DNA from: Pogostemon cablin
Taxonomy: Eukaryota > Streptophyta > Magnoliopsida > Lamiales > Lamiaceae
Length of the DNA stretch: 64,000 nt
Direction: 5' to 3'
NCBI GenBank assembly: GCA_023678885.1
Contig: CM042985.1
Span: 31,320,465-31,384,464, forward strand
Shown here: piece by piece, positions 34,343 through 47,878 of the stretch
Position numbering within the stretch: the stretch's first letter is position 1
Layout of the letters: each line of letters begins with the position of its first letter
The notes under the pieces: generated by a model
Told to the model about the DNA's origin: nothing
Database searches by the model: none
Seen by the model: the letters and a program-made list of their open reading frames with translations, nothing else
Program-made: the position numbers and the translations under genes

Positions 34343-34627
34343 AGAATTAGAAAAGGAGACTACATGATTTACACCAAAGCGGTTTACACAAGTGTTTGCC
34401 ATGTAGTATATTATCTCACACAGACCCTCAAGCCGTGTTTAAAAATTTTTATAATTCAAAAATATTAATAGTTTATTAATTTTTTTGTAAAATATTTTTA
34501 ATATTATGTTTAGGTGAATTGTAATGTAATATTAATTAATTGCTATTTTAATTCAGTGCATATAAAATTTTATTATATTATCTTTATATTTATTTTTTTT
34601 AAATAACTACAAAGAATATTAAGAAAA

Positions 34628-34990
34628 GAGTATATTATTATTTTAAATTTTAGAATAAAAAATTAAGCAAAAGATTGAGATGAGTAACTGAATTGAAAGA
34701 ATATATTATTATTTTAAATTTTAGAATAAAAAATTAAGCAAACTATTGAGATGAGTAATTTGAATGGACTATATTTTAAAGTTAAATACTATAAAATGAA
34801 AATATAAAATGAAGACTAACAGGTTAGAACTGACCTAAAGAGATTGGAGCCCTCAATTATTTCATAACGAGACCCTATTATTCTAATCATGTATTTTCTA
34901 CCCTACAATTTTTTATTTTTTTTAAAATGGTGTTTATATGAGATGTGTTATGATGTATTTTCTACCCTACAATTTTTTTAAGATGTGTTT
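34628..34990. repeat. Two tandem duplications
   Basis: A 73-bp unit with ATTATTATTTTAAATTTTAG occurs twice (about 34630-34702 and 34703-34765). A second unit with GTATTTTCTACCCTACAATT occurs twice (about 34890-34950 and 34952-35005). Confidence 0.75.
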
Positions 34991-35781
34991 ATATGAGATA
35001 TGTTATGAGATGTAATAAAGGATAATTGTTATATAAATTAAAATATAATTCTTATTTATAATAAATATATTTTTCAAAGTACGATGAATGATTTATTAAA
35101 ATATGATTTTAGAATATTAGAATGTGATTCTTTATAAACATTCTATTCTTACCTAAATTAAATATTAGTATATTTTAATAATGGTTGACTTGTGTAACAA
35201 TTGTAAATGTCTCTTTGATTTTAAAATCTTAATTAATTTAAAAATATACTATTGATGTTGATGTTTAACCAAAAAAATAAAAAATCCCTAAATTGAAGTC
35301 AACTTTAAAACGGAGAATTTAAGTAGAAAAAGAAGGGAAAGGTTTCAGACTTAAAAGAAGGCTGGAAATTAGCAAATTGGTAGGTAAGAAAACTACTGGC
35401 TAACAGAAAACAACCCTTAGAGTGAAATCTACTCTTAATTGAATTCATATTCACTAGTGCTAGAAAAATGTACCAAAAGATTTTACACGCTTAGATGAGA
35501 ATCTTTTTTCTAAGTAAAAAACGTACATTTTAAAAGTTAAAAATTATTTTAAGATGTGTGATAGTAGTTTTCAATTTTAAATTGTTAAAAACTTTGACGT
35601 CTATAATGATCCGATTAGCCTAGGGCTAACAGATATAATATTGTGTAGTTTTACAATTTTTAGAAAGATGCTTAAATAATGACAATTTTAAAAAAAAAAT
35701 AAAGTACAAAAAATAATTGAGAGGAAGTACAAATTTTTAATAGTTTTTTTTATTTTTTTTAATGAAAATGAAATTTGAGAG

Positions 35782-36062
35782 ACTCTTTTGTGAGACGGTT
35801 TATTTGTGAGACGGATGTGAGATTGATTGACCCATTATTAAAGTATGCTTATTGTACAGTTAAAGTGTGCTTATATGTAGTTAAAATATGTTAATAATAA
35901 ATCATATTATAACACATCAAAATTATACTTTAAAGCATAATTCAGCATACTTTAGAAAACATACTTTAACAATCATTTAACATACTTTATCTATACAATA
36001 AACATACTTTAGTGATGGGTCGACCTGTCTCATAAATAACCCGTTTCACAATAGACTTTGTC
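35782..36062. mobile_element. MITE, copy 1 of a two-copy family
   Basis: The termini GACTCTTTTGTGAGACGG and the inverse of CGTTTCACAATAGACTTTGTC bound a core of AAAGTATGCTTATTGTA-like words. It aligns over its length with 61743-62028. Confidence 0.7.
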
Positions 36063-36250
36063 ATAAAATTTTAGTACTCGATGAGATCATATCAATTTTA
36101 TTAATATTTAATTTTTTGTAAATTATAATTTTTTATAAAAAAATTATTACTCCTATGTCTCAGTATTTCTTCAAGGACAAACACTTGTAAGAATCGAAAC
36201 CTATTTCCAACTAGTATTACTCTTAGTACATGAAAATCTATTTTTAGATA

Positions 36251-36506
36251 TATTTTCTCCGTCCCGTTCAAACTTTTTACGTTTGATTTTTGCATGTAGA
36301 TTAAGAAAAGTAGTATTTTAATGTGTAGTAAAGTGAGAGAAATAATATCTTGATGTAAAGTGTGTATGTGTATTAGTGTGATGTGTGGGCCCATGGAGAG
36401 AGAAATAATTAATTTGTTGAGTACAATTTACCAAAAAGGGAAATGTAAAGATTGAAATGGGACGTCAAAATTAGAAATATGTAAAGATTGAAATGAGATG
36501 GAGGAA
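36251..36506. mobile_element. Stowaway-type MITE
   Basis: Left TTTTCTCCGTCCCGTTC, right ends GAAATGGGACG and GAAATGAGATGGAGGAAAA. The right arm appears duplicated, as two GTAAAGATTGAAATG blocks lie 40 bases apart. Confidence 0.6.
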
Positions 36507-38466
36507 AATTATTATTTCTTTTAAAAGTACTATTCAAATTATTGTAAATCCTGATTTATTGATTATTTTTTAGTATATGAAAAATTACTCTTTAAAAAAA
36601 TAAATTATTACTATATCGTATAAAAATATTACTCTTCAAAGAGTAATTTTTAATATACTAAAGAATAATTTTGCAAAAATCGGGTTACATACTCAGAGAT
36701 TAAAAACACATATAGGATCCGGTCAAAGTTTTCTTAAAATTGGAAAGCAGAAATTGGAAAGAGAAGTTCTCCATCCACGTGGATATTGTTTACAAATATT
36801 GTTTAGTAGAGGTGTGCACCGTGCGGTTTTACAATTTTTTCAATATAATTTAAATTACATTGTTATGTACAGTTGTTTAGCATGCAATTTGTTATATTTT
36901 AGACTTGTGTTCGTGTGATTTTTATGTGTTTTAATGTTATTTTTAATATTTTATTTTGTATTTTGTAGTGTTTGTATTATTAGAGAAAAGTATGTGAATC
37001 ATGCTAATTTTCATATAGGAATGAGGTATTATTGAGCTTAAATCAGAAGAGGAGGAACGAAAATTAAATTAGGATGAAACAAGCTCAAAAAAGAATGCTA
37101 AACTAAAAAATGAATGCGTAGAAAGAAACGGGGCTCAATTCCAAGTTGAAACGAGCAAGAAAAGGATAATAGAAAAAATACGGGCTGAAGGAGAAACACG
37201 ACCATAGCTGGCTGTGTTCAAGTTTCAGATTGTATTACAGAAGAAACACAGTCTCTTTTAGGCCGTGTGAGTTTGGCATGGCAGTTGTTTAGTGTGAAAA
37301 TCTGCATGTTTTAGGGTCCGATTTAGCACCATTTTGTAGAATTTATGTTCATATTTTAACACTAAATGGTTAATTTTTATATATTTAAGGTATCGGTACA
37401 TTTGAGGTGTTATTTCGTGTTTTTAGGCGGAAAACGGATTAAAAGTGCAAAGTTGGAATGAAGAGTGAAATCATGAAAGAATGCTGAAAAATAAATATTC
37501 AATTTGCATAATTTTTCTGTATTTGTGTAGAAGGCCAAATTGATCATATGATATATGGTTGGAAAGCTACAGAAGAGAAGGTCATTTTGGCTCCAGAAAC
37601 ACCTCAATCAGAGGTCAGATGAGGAAGTTATGATCAAAACGGTGAAGTCGCGCAAGATGTGCCGACCCTGCACGACTCGTGCCACTGCCCAGCGAGGCCC
37701 ACTCATCGTTTTTTGTCGCTTTCTTGGCCCATTCGTATTTTTGACGTGGAAAGGGAATTATTAGTCCTCAACTATAAAAGGAGCCTTGGGGTGTTCCAAA
37801 CCCTAACTCTTCACAACTTTTCATCACTTTTCCATTTCATACCCTACCACAATACCGTCACCATCCCATCCACCCATCCCAGAGAGTGCATCAGTGTTGC
37901 TTACTTAAGAAAAAGAATAAGAAGGTTCAGAATCACGGAGGAAAGAACGGAGAATCACGCCATATCTAGGGTTTTTCTTATTCTTTCTTTCTTTCTTTAT
38001 TTTGAATTATAGACCTATGGGTTTGCCTTCATATCTAACCATGAGTGTTGCTTGTAACACCATGTGCTAGTACTTCTTGGATAGTGCTATGTTTTGAAGG
38101 TTGAATTGGTTTGAATTGATGACCTAGACTAGGTTATGGATTTCTGCAGTATTCTTATTTCATTATTAATGTTTTGAATTGAGATTGATATTTTTATCTT
38201 ATATGATCTGTTCTTATTTATGAAGATGCCAATTACCTTTCCATGTTTATGATTATTGCTTGTGTTATATAAGAATTATATTTGTCTATCTGTTATGGGT
38301 AAAGGGGACTTAACCATATAACATTTATTTATTAGAATATTTAATATTGGACACTTAATATATATATTAATTACCATTCTAGAGGATTTGATTTCTTAGA
38401 TTGTTAAGTGAGAATTGAAGTTTATTTCTTAAGTACCTAGAAGGGAGTAAGAATTATTCTTCTGCA

Positions 38467-40151
38467 TGATTTGCGCTATTTTCACCTAGATTTTAGTGTC
38501 TTTTGGTATGTCTTTTCGTATGATTTTATCCGTATTTTATGTGTTATTTGGTTGTGTTTTGTGTTTTTATTGAAATGCGTGTGAATGAGCTTAAACTTAA
38601 GATTTTTACTTTTTATTGGATGCTAGACATGATAAGGAAGATATAGGAAAAAGCGGATCTAAATTCGGAGTTGAAACGAAGGAGAACGAGCCGTAACAAA
38701 ATGTGAAAAATAGGGGCATGCACCAACACGGGCCGTGTACGGAACACGGCCCTGTAAGAAGTGGCCGTATGCCGACATCAGAAGATCCAACACGACCACC
38801 CTGTGCCCGTGTTACAACACAAGAGCCGTGTTGCGTAACACGGCCCTGTAAGGAGAGGCCGTGCGGCAGCATCAGAAGACACAACACGGCCACCTTGTGG
38901 CCGTGTTGCAAAGCACGACTCGTGCCGTGTAAAATCCTGCTGAAATTTCCAGATCCTTCTAGAAGCTTCCCAAGGGGGTATAAATACCCCTTTATTCAAT
39001 AATTGAGAGAAGATCCGAAATTTCCATCCTCAACACACACATCACACACCATTTCTTCCATTTTCCACCTTCATCTTCATCCATCTTCATCCATCTTCAT
39101 CCACCCATCATATCTTCCATTTTTGGTGCTAAAGACTTCAAAATCAAGAGCTAGAGGTGGAGATCAAGAAGAATAGAAGATTTTCTTTAAGAAATTGATA
39201 GGGAAGAATCCATTCATTTTGTATTTCTTTAGATTTGAGACTATGGATATTTGTAATGAATCATTTATGTGTTTTATTACTTTTATCATGTTAGGCTAAT
39301 CCCTCTAGTGGGATTAGGAACATGAAGAGCATATTAGATTTATATTGTCATGTGGATTAAATTGGTTTTTGGTTTAATTGATGTTGATTTCTATTCATGG
39401 AGTTTAATTGTCTTGATGTTGTGATGGCATGGTTTGTTATTCATGAATGTTTATTGGTTTAATGGATTGTTGATCAATGAATTGATTTATGGTAATTAAA
39501 TGCTATCATGATGCTCATGTATGTATTGCTTGGAGTGAGACGGAAACGACCCTCTATAGTATTAGGAAGGCATGATTAGACATCGAGTTTGGGTTTGACC
39601 GAAAGGATATTTGAATTCGATGAGGGGAACCAATCCATTCGTTGGCCTTAGTACACAAAAAGGGAGAGTTTAATCTAACTAGTACCTAGATGGAAGGGGT
39701 TAATGTTGGGCTTTGATCTTAAGTGCTTTTGGGAGTCTAAAATGGATCAACAACCTTTGTAACCCGAAAGGGAGCTTAGGATACAATCGTGATCACCCTT
39801 AGTCTACATCAATTAAGTTGGATTCCTTTTGCATGATAATATGAATTGAGTATGCTTGGATGTTTCTAATCCCATGTTTTTCATACTTGAACTTTAGCAC
39901 CTATTCTCTTTTATTTTCATTCATCTTTACTTGTCATTTCTTCTATTCGCTCTCTTATTTACTTGCTACTTGCTTTAGTTGTTAATCATATCAAAACCCC
40001 CCTATCATCTTTACAAAAACGACATGAACATGAGCTCACGTATTTTGCTAGTCCGAACATAACTCCTTTGTGGATTGATAATTTTTCTTGGGATATACTA
40101 CTACAACGATCGAGTATTCTTGCTCGTGAGTGCTACAAAAATAGGCAAACA
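38467..40151 (+). mobile_element. Solo LTR E
   Basis: It begins TGATTTGCGCTATTTTC and ends AGGCAAACA, with a perfect CTGCA duplication (38462-38466 and 40152-40156). It is 1,685 bp. A TATA box GGTATAAATACCCC is at about 38978-38991, with the U3 array of CACGGCC words (38710-38935) directly upstream. It is the same family as the solo LTR at 24894-26867. Confidence 0.9.
38710..38935. repeat. Array of ACACGGCC-type words in LTR E
   Basis: About ten copies of ACACGGSCC, GGCCGTGT and GGCCGTR in both orientations, ending about 45 bases before the TATA box. At the same position the sister LTR (24894-26867) has an unrelated CTCGAGTT array. Confidence 0.85.
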
Positions 40152-41672
40152 CTGCATCTGAGGGTTTGAACCAGATTTACGTGTTAAGTTTACTTTACCA
40201 AATGGATTTAACGTAATAACGTGATGCTTTCATAAAATCTGCAGGAATTCTAACTGATTGTCTAGTGATTTGATTCGACCAACTTAACTGGATTACCTAG
40301 GGCTATCTATCTTCTCTCTTGAACACTTCTATATTTATTTTATCTGCTATTTTAATATTTTTAGTAGTTATTTTTCTGCATATTTAGTTTAATTAAATTT
40401 TTCTAAAATACCCAAATTTGTCTTAAATTAGAATAGTCATACTTAGATTAAATAGTAAACTTAGAATTATCCTTTGGGTTCGATAATAGACTTGGTCACA
40501 TGCTTATCTGCAACAGATTTCCTACACTTGGGGACACACAAAAAAGTGAACAAGCAGCCGTGTTCCTGAAGAATTCAAAAATTGCAAGAAGAAAAACCCA
40601 TTTCCCACTAAAGCCCATGATTCAATTTAGCCCTAATTCCCTTTAATCCTCCACCACTATAAATACTTTCATTTCCAAATTTTGAATGACAGAATAAGAT
40701 TTCATTTCATTTTGGAGGCTATACACAACACACACACTTTCTCTCTACTTTCTCTCTTCTCCATTTTTATTTTTCTTCACATCATTCTACAAACCCATCT
40801 TCTAATCTTTTACCCATCTATCAATTGGTATTTGGAGACTACTTGGAACTAAGACAAGAGGTGGAAATCAAGAAGAATTGAAGATCTCCAACAAGAAATT
40901 GAAGGGGAGTTTTAATTATTTTTGTATTTTCATTTGAAAATTTAGACAACATGAATTATTGTAATGAATCATTTATTTGTTTTGTTACTTTAATTATGAT
41001 AGGCTAATCCCTCTTGTGGGGTTAAAGACATGAATAGTGCTTAATGTTTATTTTATTATGAAAATTAAATATGGTTTAGACATGATTCGGTATTTGATTT
41101 TTTTCTCATAGGTTTTGTGATGCATGAATTATATTTTGACGTGGTTTGTTAATTATGGGTAGCATGCTAATTGTTTAGTACGCACAAAGGGAGAGTTAAT
41201 TTTAATTAGTATCTTTTAAGGAAGAATTGAGAATTAATTAGTACCTAGATGGAAGGGGTTAGTGTTGGGCATCGATCCTAGGTGCGTTTGGGAGTCTCTA
41301 GGAGATCTACAACCTTAATAACCCGAGAGGGAGCTTTGGATACATTTGTGATCGCCTCTAGTCCAATTTCTATCTCGTCTATTCCTTTTGCAAGAAAAAA
41401 TAAATTTTAAGGCACTTTGATTGTTTCTAGTCCCATTTCTTACAACTTGCCCTTCAACACCATTTCTCTATTTTTATTTTTATTTTCTCCTATTTTTTCT
41501 TGATTTTCTTATTTGATTTTCTTGATTACCATCCTTTTCGTGCGTCCTTGTAAAAACAATAGAAACATGAGCTAATGTGTTCTTTCAATCTAAACTTAAA
41601 CTCTCTGTGGGTTCGATAATTTTATTCTTTGGAGTATTTTTCTACAACGAATGAGTATTCTTACTCGTGAGT

Positions 41673-43669
41673 TGATCGGCGTGAAATTCACCTAGAATTT
41701 TTGGCTTAAATTGGATGAATTTAATTGGATTTATTTGGCTTAAATTCAATAATTAAGTATGATTTTAATGAAAATACTATTAATTACTTAATTAGTTGGA
41801 GAAATGTATTTTTGTTTATTTTTATAGAAAAAGGGTGATTTTGAGGGAAAAATATATTCTTAATAAAAAGAAGAAGATGTGGGAGAAAACAGTGCTCAAT
41901 TCGAAGTTAAAACGAGTAAGAACGGATCAAAATAAATTGAAATAGAGTATTGGGCTTACTTAGACAAAATTGGGCTGCTGGAGTGGGCTGATATTTTTGT
42001 TTATTTTTGCAGAAAAAGGGTGATTTTGAGGGAAAAATATATTCTTGATAAAAAGAGAAAGATGTGGGAGAAAACGGCACTCAATTCGGAGTTAAAACGA
42101 GTAAGAATGAATCAAAATAAATTGGAATAGAGTATTGGGCTTACTAAGACAAAATTGGGCCGCTGGAGTGGGCTGATCATGCACACTGGGCCGCTGGGCT
42201 GAAGCAGCATTTGGGTTAATGGATTGATAATGACCATTTATTAAAAAAGGGGGATTAAAGGCGCGGAGGAGGAGGCTGAAGCAACATTTGGGTTAATGGA
42301 TTGATAATGACCATTTATTAAAAAAGGGGGATTAAAGGCGCGGAGGAGGATAATAAATCAAGGAAAAATGTGGCAACCCGAATTCGAACTCAAGACCTCT
42401 CACTTAAAATCGGTTCCTATCCAGCGGTAAACTGTTTCGGCTGGGCAACATTAGTGATTGGTTCAGGCCCGATTTAAACTTAAACCCTCTTTCTAGAATC
42501 GAAAATTTCCATAAATTTCACTCTTGTCCCACATTGGAAACTCTCTAAAAATTCCACTCACCCTTCAACTATATACACCCCTCATTTGGAAGCCTCCCAC
42601 ACATTCCCCATCCATTAAATTCCAAAATTTTAATCATTTTTAGATTTAATATTTGTGAGGGATTTTAAGTAAGACCTCCACCTAGTAGTGATTTCTCCCC
42701 CCTTCGGGGGAAGAATCCAAATATTTTTAAATATTTTTTTAGATTAGGAATTTATTGTTTTTCAAGAAGGTGGGGACATCAAGGAAAGGATGATCCTCAT
42801 GGGTGTAAAAACTTCATTAATGTATAATCTAATCAAACTTATTATCTTTTTATTTTATATGTTTTGATGGTTGATTGAAGGCATGATTATTGATTAAATT
42901 ATGAAAATGTCTTGATTGAATTTCCGGTTTTGATTAGGTTTCATTTATGAAATTTTGCATGCTTGTAATAATATGGAATTTATGTATTTGGTATTAGTGT
43001 ATAGTGATTAGGTTTTGTATTGTGTATCGACATGTCTTGTCGTTCCTTTGCCTTAGTCGCTTTGCATGATTATCATATGTGAGTTTCTTCCATTTATTAC
43101 ATGAGGGTTTAATATAAGGGAAGCCTAGCCAATAAGTCCTTATGTTTAGAACAACATAAATGGACACTAGAAAGGTTAGATCGAGAGGTCAATTAATCTA
43201 GTGAGGGAAACCAAACCTTAGTGAATTCATAGTACCTAGAAAGGGAATATTACCTATGATTTAGTACCTTTTAGGGAACTCGTACGTGTAATTAGTACCT
43301 ATTGGGAGGTGTTCACTTTGGTCTCGATCTTATGTGCTATTTTGGGGTCTTTGTAAGGGCCTACATGGCCATTGGGGATAGGTGAAAATCATGATCGCCC
43401 TTACCATGATTTGCTTAAAAATGAAAAACAATTAAAGATATTGGATGATTGATTATATGAGTGCATTATGAAAATTACCATGTCATTGAAAATTTAAAAA
43501 TATTGTAGTTAGATTTATTTTTCCATGCTTTTTATTTCCTTTTATTTTTAAACCTCCTTTTCGATCGTACCTAACTAATCACGATGCTATACCTAAAGGC
43601 CATGAATCCTAAATTCCCTTGGGTTCGATATTTTGTTGCTTGGTCTCCTGGACTATTAATGACCAATCA
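41673..43669 (+). repeat. 5' LTR of element B
   Basis: TG...CA boundaries. Two tandem duplications not in the 3' LTR: a 185-bp unit (41807-41991, 41992-42176) and a 77-bp unit (42198-42274, 42275-42351). The TATA-like ACTATATACACCCC is near 42569. Confidence 0.9.
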
Positions 43670-43671
43670 AA

Positions 43672-43689
43672 TGGCGCCGTTGCCGGGGA
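43672..43689 (+). other. Primer-binding site of element B (tRNA-Asp type)
   Basis: TGGCGCCGTTGCCGGGGA, two bases after the 5' LTR. This 18-mer is the complement of the 3' end of plant tRNA-Asp, the primer used by many plant Ty3/gypsy elements. Confidence 0.9.
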
Positions 43690-43851
43690 ATTTAGTTGTA
43701 TTTGTGACTTTGGGTTCGTTGAGTGGTTAGGATAGGGACTTTTTTTGCTTTAATTTATTTTTCGTTTTATGGTTGTGTTTGTAGGGACTAAAGGAGTGGT
43801 GCTAATTGAGATAGCGAACATCTTCTCAACTTAAATTCGACTTTGTCTAAT

Positions 43852-43866
43852 TTAAGTTTGGGGGGT
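43852..43866 (+). promoter_or_regulatory. Internal polypurine tract of element B
   Basis: TTAAGTTTGGGGGGT, identical to the terminal tract over its core. It lies about 1.45 kb before it once element A is removed. Confidence 0.8.
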
Positions 43867-44468
43867 ATGTCAGTCTTTGTTACTTAACTTTTCTACTGTT
43901 TTAATTATAAAATTGTATCCATGAACTCCTACTTGAGCATATTGCACCGGCGCACGTTTAAGTCCTTACTCTTTTCTTTGGCACGTATTTTCTTTTTTTT
44001 GTTGTTTTTATTTTTTTTGGTGCTTTTCTTGCTTTATCTTGTTTTCAATGAGGAGAAATCTTTCTTGGCTCTCTTGTGCTTTATTGTGAGAAATTTTGAG
44101 ACTATGATTTTTGGTTAAAACTTGTGACTTGATGGATTTTTGTTTGTGTACTTGTTGATTTATGCTTGTTTTGTGTGTCTTTCACTACTATAAGTTTTGA
44201 GCCTTAAAATCATTAAATCAAATGATTTTTCCTTTCTTGTGTGTGCATCATTCTTTTGTGTGCATTCTAGAACTTGCCATTGTGTCTTTTTGAAGATATG
44301 TGTGTGAAGATTGTTGGAAATGATTTAAGCCAATCTTTGTTTTGACAAGTCACTTAGTCGAATTTATCCTACCAAATGAAATCATTTCTTAGTTTGTTCC
44401 TTTGAGCTTATTATCCTTATTTTTTTGGCAACCTACAAATTTAGTAATTCTTATCCATACTTTATATC

Positions 44469-46439
44469 TGATAGGCTTTTTCTGCGCACTATAATTTAAT
44501 CCCCAAGTATGAAGGATATCAATTGTAGCGGTAAGTGACCAAGTTAAATTATCGAACCCAAGGGACAGCTAACTATTTATTTTCTAATTATACTAGCTTA
44601 ATCAGAATAAGGTAACCGATTTTCAATGTTTTTGTAATGAATTAATTATCTAAATTACTGAAAATATAAATAACTAAATTAATTAAAAGGCAATAAAAAT
44701 AAAAGCAAGTTTCTAATCAAGATATAACAAACAGTTCTAAGGTATCAGGTATTGACCAATTAATTTGGGTTATTAAACTTACGATTGTTCATTCATGCAG
44801 TTTTACTGAAAATACACCACATATCCCTGTTATCCCACCGAATATGATTCGATTCAAAGCTAACAGTTTAATCTGGTTTAAATCCTAAGGTGCGCAAATA
44901 TTACCAAGCCTTATTCCTAGATACTAATCCAGCGAACAACAATACCTCCGGATGGTAAGTTCGACTAACAAGATATTTTCTGGAATTACTACAAAGTTCT
45001 ATTAACTTCCTACTTGATTGTCTAATTGCATTGTTCCACTAAACTAATCAAGTATTTGATTAACCAGTTCATGAAATTAAAGTGCTTATAGCGGAGCTAC
45101 TCTAATCTCTAACAGATAGACAATACCAATCATGAACGCACACAAGCTAACACAATAATCCAAGCATTATAGCGGATGTCATGAATATATTATGAAGACG
45201 TTACGAAGCAGATTAACATGTCTTAGTAAAATAAGTAAAATCAAAAGCTCAACTGCATAAAATCCCAATCTTTGGTCTAAATCCTCAAATCAATTAAATC
45301 AATCCATCAAACCCTAGAACTGTATAGGAAATTAGCCCATGATATTACAAGCAATCCTCATGGCTAAGCAATTCATAACAATAATCAAAGTAAAAGGAAG
45401 AAAAAGATAGGAATTATGAAACCCTAGTGTAGACGTAGTCTTTCGTTCCTTCTCCGTCTCTCCAATTGCTCGATTCTCCCTCAATCAGCACTTGGAACCC
45501 TCTTGAAAGTGGATGGATGGTGAAATCAGGTTGTCAATCTGATATGGAAGGATTGGAGGTGTGAATTGATGATGGGTTCTCTCCAATTTGTGTCTCGATC
45601 TCCCTAATTATTTCTAGGACTGATGCAGGGCTTTTTCGCGATCGAAACTGCTTCAGAATCGCGATTTGAGGGTATATATACACTGCTGCATCGAACAGAC
45701 CCCGTCTGGGCCCTGAACTGGGCCGCTCGGCATCTTGCTCGAGCCGAGCTCATGGCCGAGCGGCCTCCAAACCTACCGAGCAGCATATGGGTGAAACGGG
45801 AACGTCGTGTAGGCTCTGAGGGCACCCCACTCAGCTGAAAATTCGCAAAATGTTGGTCCTGCTCGAGCCGAGCGGCCTCCCGAGCTGCGGAGACTGCACT
45901 GCGCGACTTCACCGTTTTGAGCATAACTTCTTTATACGGACTCCAATTTGAATGATTTTTGTGCTCACGTGTTCATCTTTTCCTTGGCTTTCTATCCATA
46001 TAAAGAAATATGAGAAAATCCAACATTTGAATATGTAAAAAGTCATGCAAAGTGGCTGCTCGGTACAGCATGTGCGACGTTAGCACTTTGATCATAACTT
46101 TCTCGTTTGGAATCCAATTGGAGTGTTCTTTATGTCAAAACGACCCTCTCTTCTGTGTCTTTCCAACCATATATCATATGATCAATTTGGACTTCTATAA
46201 GAATACAAAAATTTGTGCAACATGGACTGTATTTTTCAGCATTCCTTCTCACTTTCACTCCTCATTCCAACTTTGAACTTTTGATCATGTTTTACCCTTC
46301 AAAACTCAACAAAACACCTTTGTAGCATCTTAATTATGCAAGATTTGAAAACCATGCCATTCTATACAAAATCATGGCCACATTCTATCAAAAACGGTGT
46401 AATGTGAGACCTAAAATACGTGAAATTCCACTCTCAACA
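44469..46439 (-). repeat. 3' LTR of element A
   Basis: Bounded TG...CA on the minus strand. It includes a GC-rich block of GCTCGGC/GCCGAGC words at 45700-45870, directly upstream (minus sense) of the TATA sequence TATATATACCC near 45668-45680. Confidence 0.93.
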
Positions 46440-46476
46440 AACCCCCAAACTTACCTGTTGCTCGTCCCGAGGCAAC
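46440..46476 (-). promoter_or_regulatory. Terminal polypurine tract and adjacent hairpin of element A
   Basis: On the minus strand a hairpin-forming GTTGCCTCGGGACGAGCAAC (46457-46476) is followed by GTAAGTTTGGGGGTT (46440-46454), directly before the 3' LTR. The tract primes plus-strand DNA synthesis in LTR elements. Confidence 0.85.
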
Positions 46477-47862
46477 GACATATAAAACCAATAGAGTAAT
46501 TGAGAAGAAATTTCACAACTTCACATCCAAGAAAATATAACAATTCAAAAATCATACTTCAAATACTAAGATAACCATCCATCTAAGAACATACAATTCA
46601 AATCAACTACTTCACTTTTTCGGAATGCTCATCCACCATTCTCACGGGTAGTATTTACGCTCATCTCTCAAGTGTGAGATATAAACTTCAGGGTAAGGTG
46701 TTTACACTCAAAGTCAATTCAAACACACGCGTAACCATAAGCTTGGCAATCATCTCAACTCTCGACTAAAGGGATAATTTCAACAATAGGATCACAAAGG
46801 TCTTGCATTAGGTTGTAATGTTGGCTCTTTGGTAAAGGTATGGAGTATATGGATAAGGTGACTCAATCACTAGTAGAGAATCAAAGAAGACTTACAGCTT
46901 TTCAACAAACAGCTTTACTTTCTTCTTTCTTTTTCATCGCTCTTCAATGCTTCTTGCAATTTGATTCCTCCTTCACTTTTGAACACCACATCCTTACTTG
47001 AATTTTTTTTTTCAAATAAGGGTACTAGTTTCAGGCACTACCCTTTTCATGGGGTACCAGTTTCGGGCACTACCCCTTTATGCAATAATTTAACCACTCT
47101 TTTCAACAATTTTCATCACTTCCAACTTATTCTCCTTTTATGTTTCTTCACAAGACACCAACTTGATTCCTTCAACTCTCTACTAGGTAGGAATTTTTTA
47201 AAGGCTAGCAAAAGGGATCAATTGGCTAATCATGTAGGCTTCCAACAAATAAGGCTTTTAGGCTCAAAAGGGTTGACTACGGATATTTCATTAGGTAGGA
47301 AAATAATATGGCTAGTGACTAATAAATAACAAAGATGGCCTAAGATCATTTCCTATCATTTAATTAAGCACGTAGCTTCAAGCAAGATACAAAACCAAGT
47401 TCTAGAATACGTGTGTATGAACGACACTCACAAGAATAAACTAAATCATGCAATTTGTCATGATTTCAAAAGGCTCAAAATCTCACATGGCTATACGAAT
47501 GAACGAGCAAATCTAATAAAGCTACATAGCTAATCTTCCTTGCACATAATCAAATTTCAAGCATCTCAATATCAAAGCACAATCTCAAATTGCTTCTCAA
47601 CAATCACACATATAATCAAGTGCTAAGAAAAATCAGAAAATCATCATAGAGAACCAAAAATCAACTATACCAACACTAGGATTAACACAAAACAAATAAA
47701 CACAAACAAAAACAACACGAAACCTGGAAAATCGCAAAAAATCGAACCCTTAACATCATCAAATAAATTGAAAATATTAAAAATCCGCAAAAAATCGACC
47801 CTCCAAGCAACAACACAATGCAAAAATTTTACTTGGTACTACAAGACAAGGTATGTACGTAG

Positions 47863-47878
47863 CCTCCCCCCAAACTTA
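47863..47878 (-). promoter_or_regulatory. Internal polypurine tract of element A
   Basis: TAAGTTTGGGGGGAGG on the minus strand, a second copy of the terminal tract about 1.4 kb before it and shortly after the end of the ORF. Confidence 0.75.

Larger units (their letters stand above)
33425..35781. other. Intergenic AT-rich DNA with small repeats
   Basis: No gene is recognised. Visible items are a small inverted-repeat block with GTGCACCC and GTGTGCAC ends (about 33563-33795), a TGAGACGG-type MITE (listed) and two tandem duplications (listed). Confidence 0.5.
37286..40556 (+). mobile_element. Solo LTR D, split by solo LTR E
   Basis: It begins TGTTTAGTGTGAAAATC at 37286 and ends GTGAACAAGCA at 40556. 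The duplication is GCAGT (37281-37285) versus GCCGT (40557-40561). Without E it is about 1.58 kb. Its TATA box ACTATAAAAGG is near 37768. Parts (near 37545-37600 and its end with GGGTTCGATAAT) resemble the LTRs of element A in inverse orientation, so the two are related families. Confidence 0.8.

Noticed and set aside
43672..43689. Sequence resembling the end of a tRNA-Asp gene
   Set aside because: It is only the 18-base primer-binding site next to an LTR; no cloverleaf can be formed from the flanks.
45604..45924. 106-codon minus frame, repeated at 50365-50685
   Set aside because: It is a GC-rich U3 block duplicated because both LTRs of element A contain it. It lies before the LTR TATA box and shows no domain.
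46961..47329. 122-codon plus frame in the 3' module of element A
   Set aside because: It is antisense to the element, has no domain and no counterpart in B or C.
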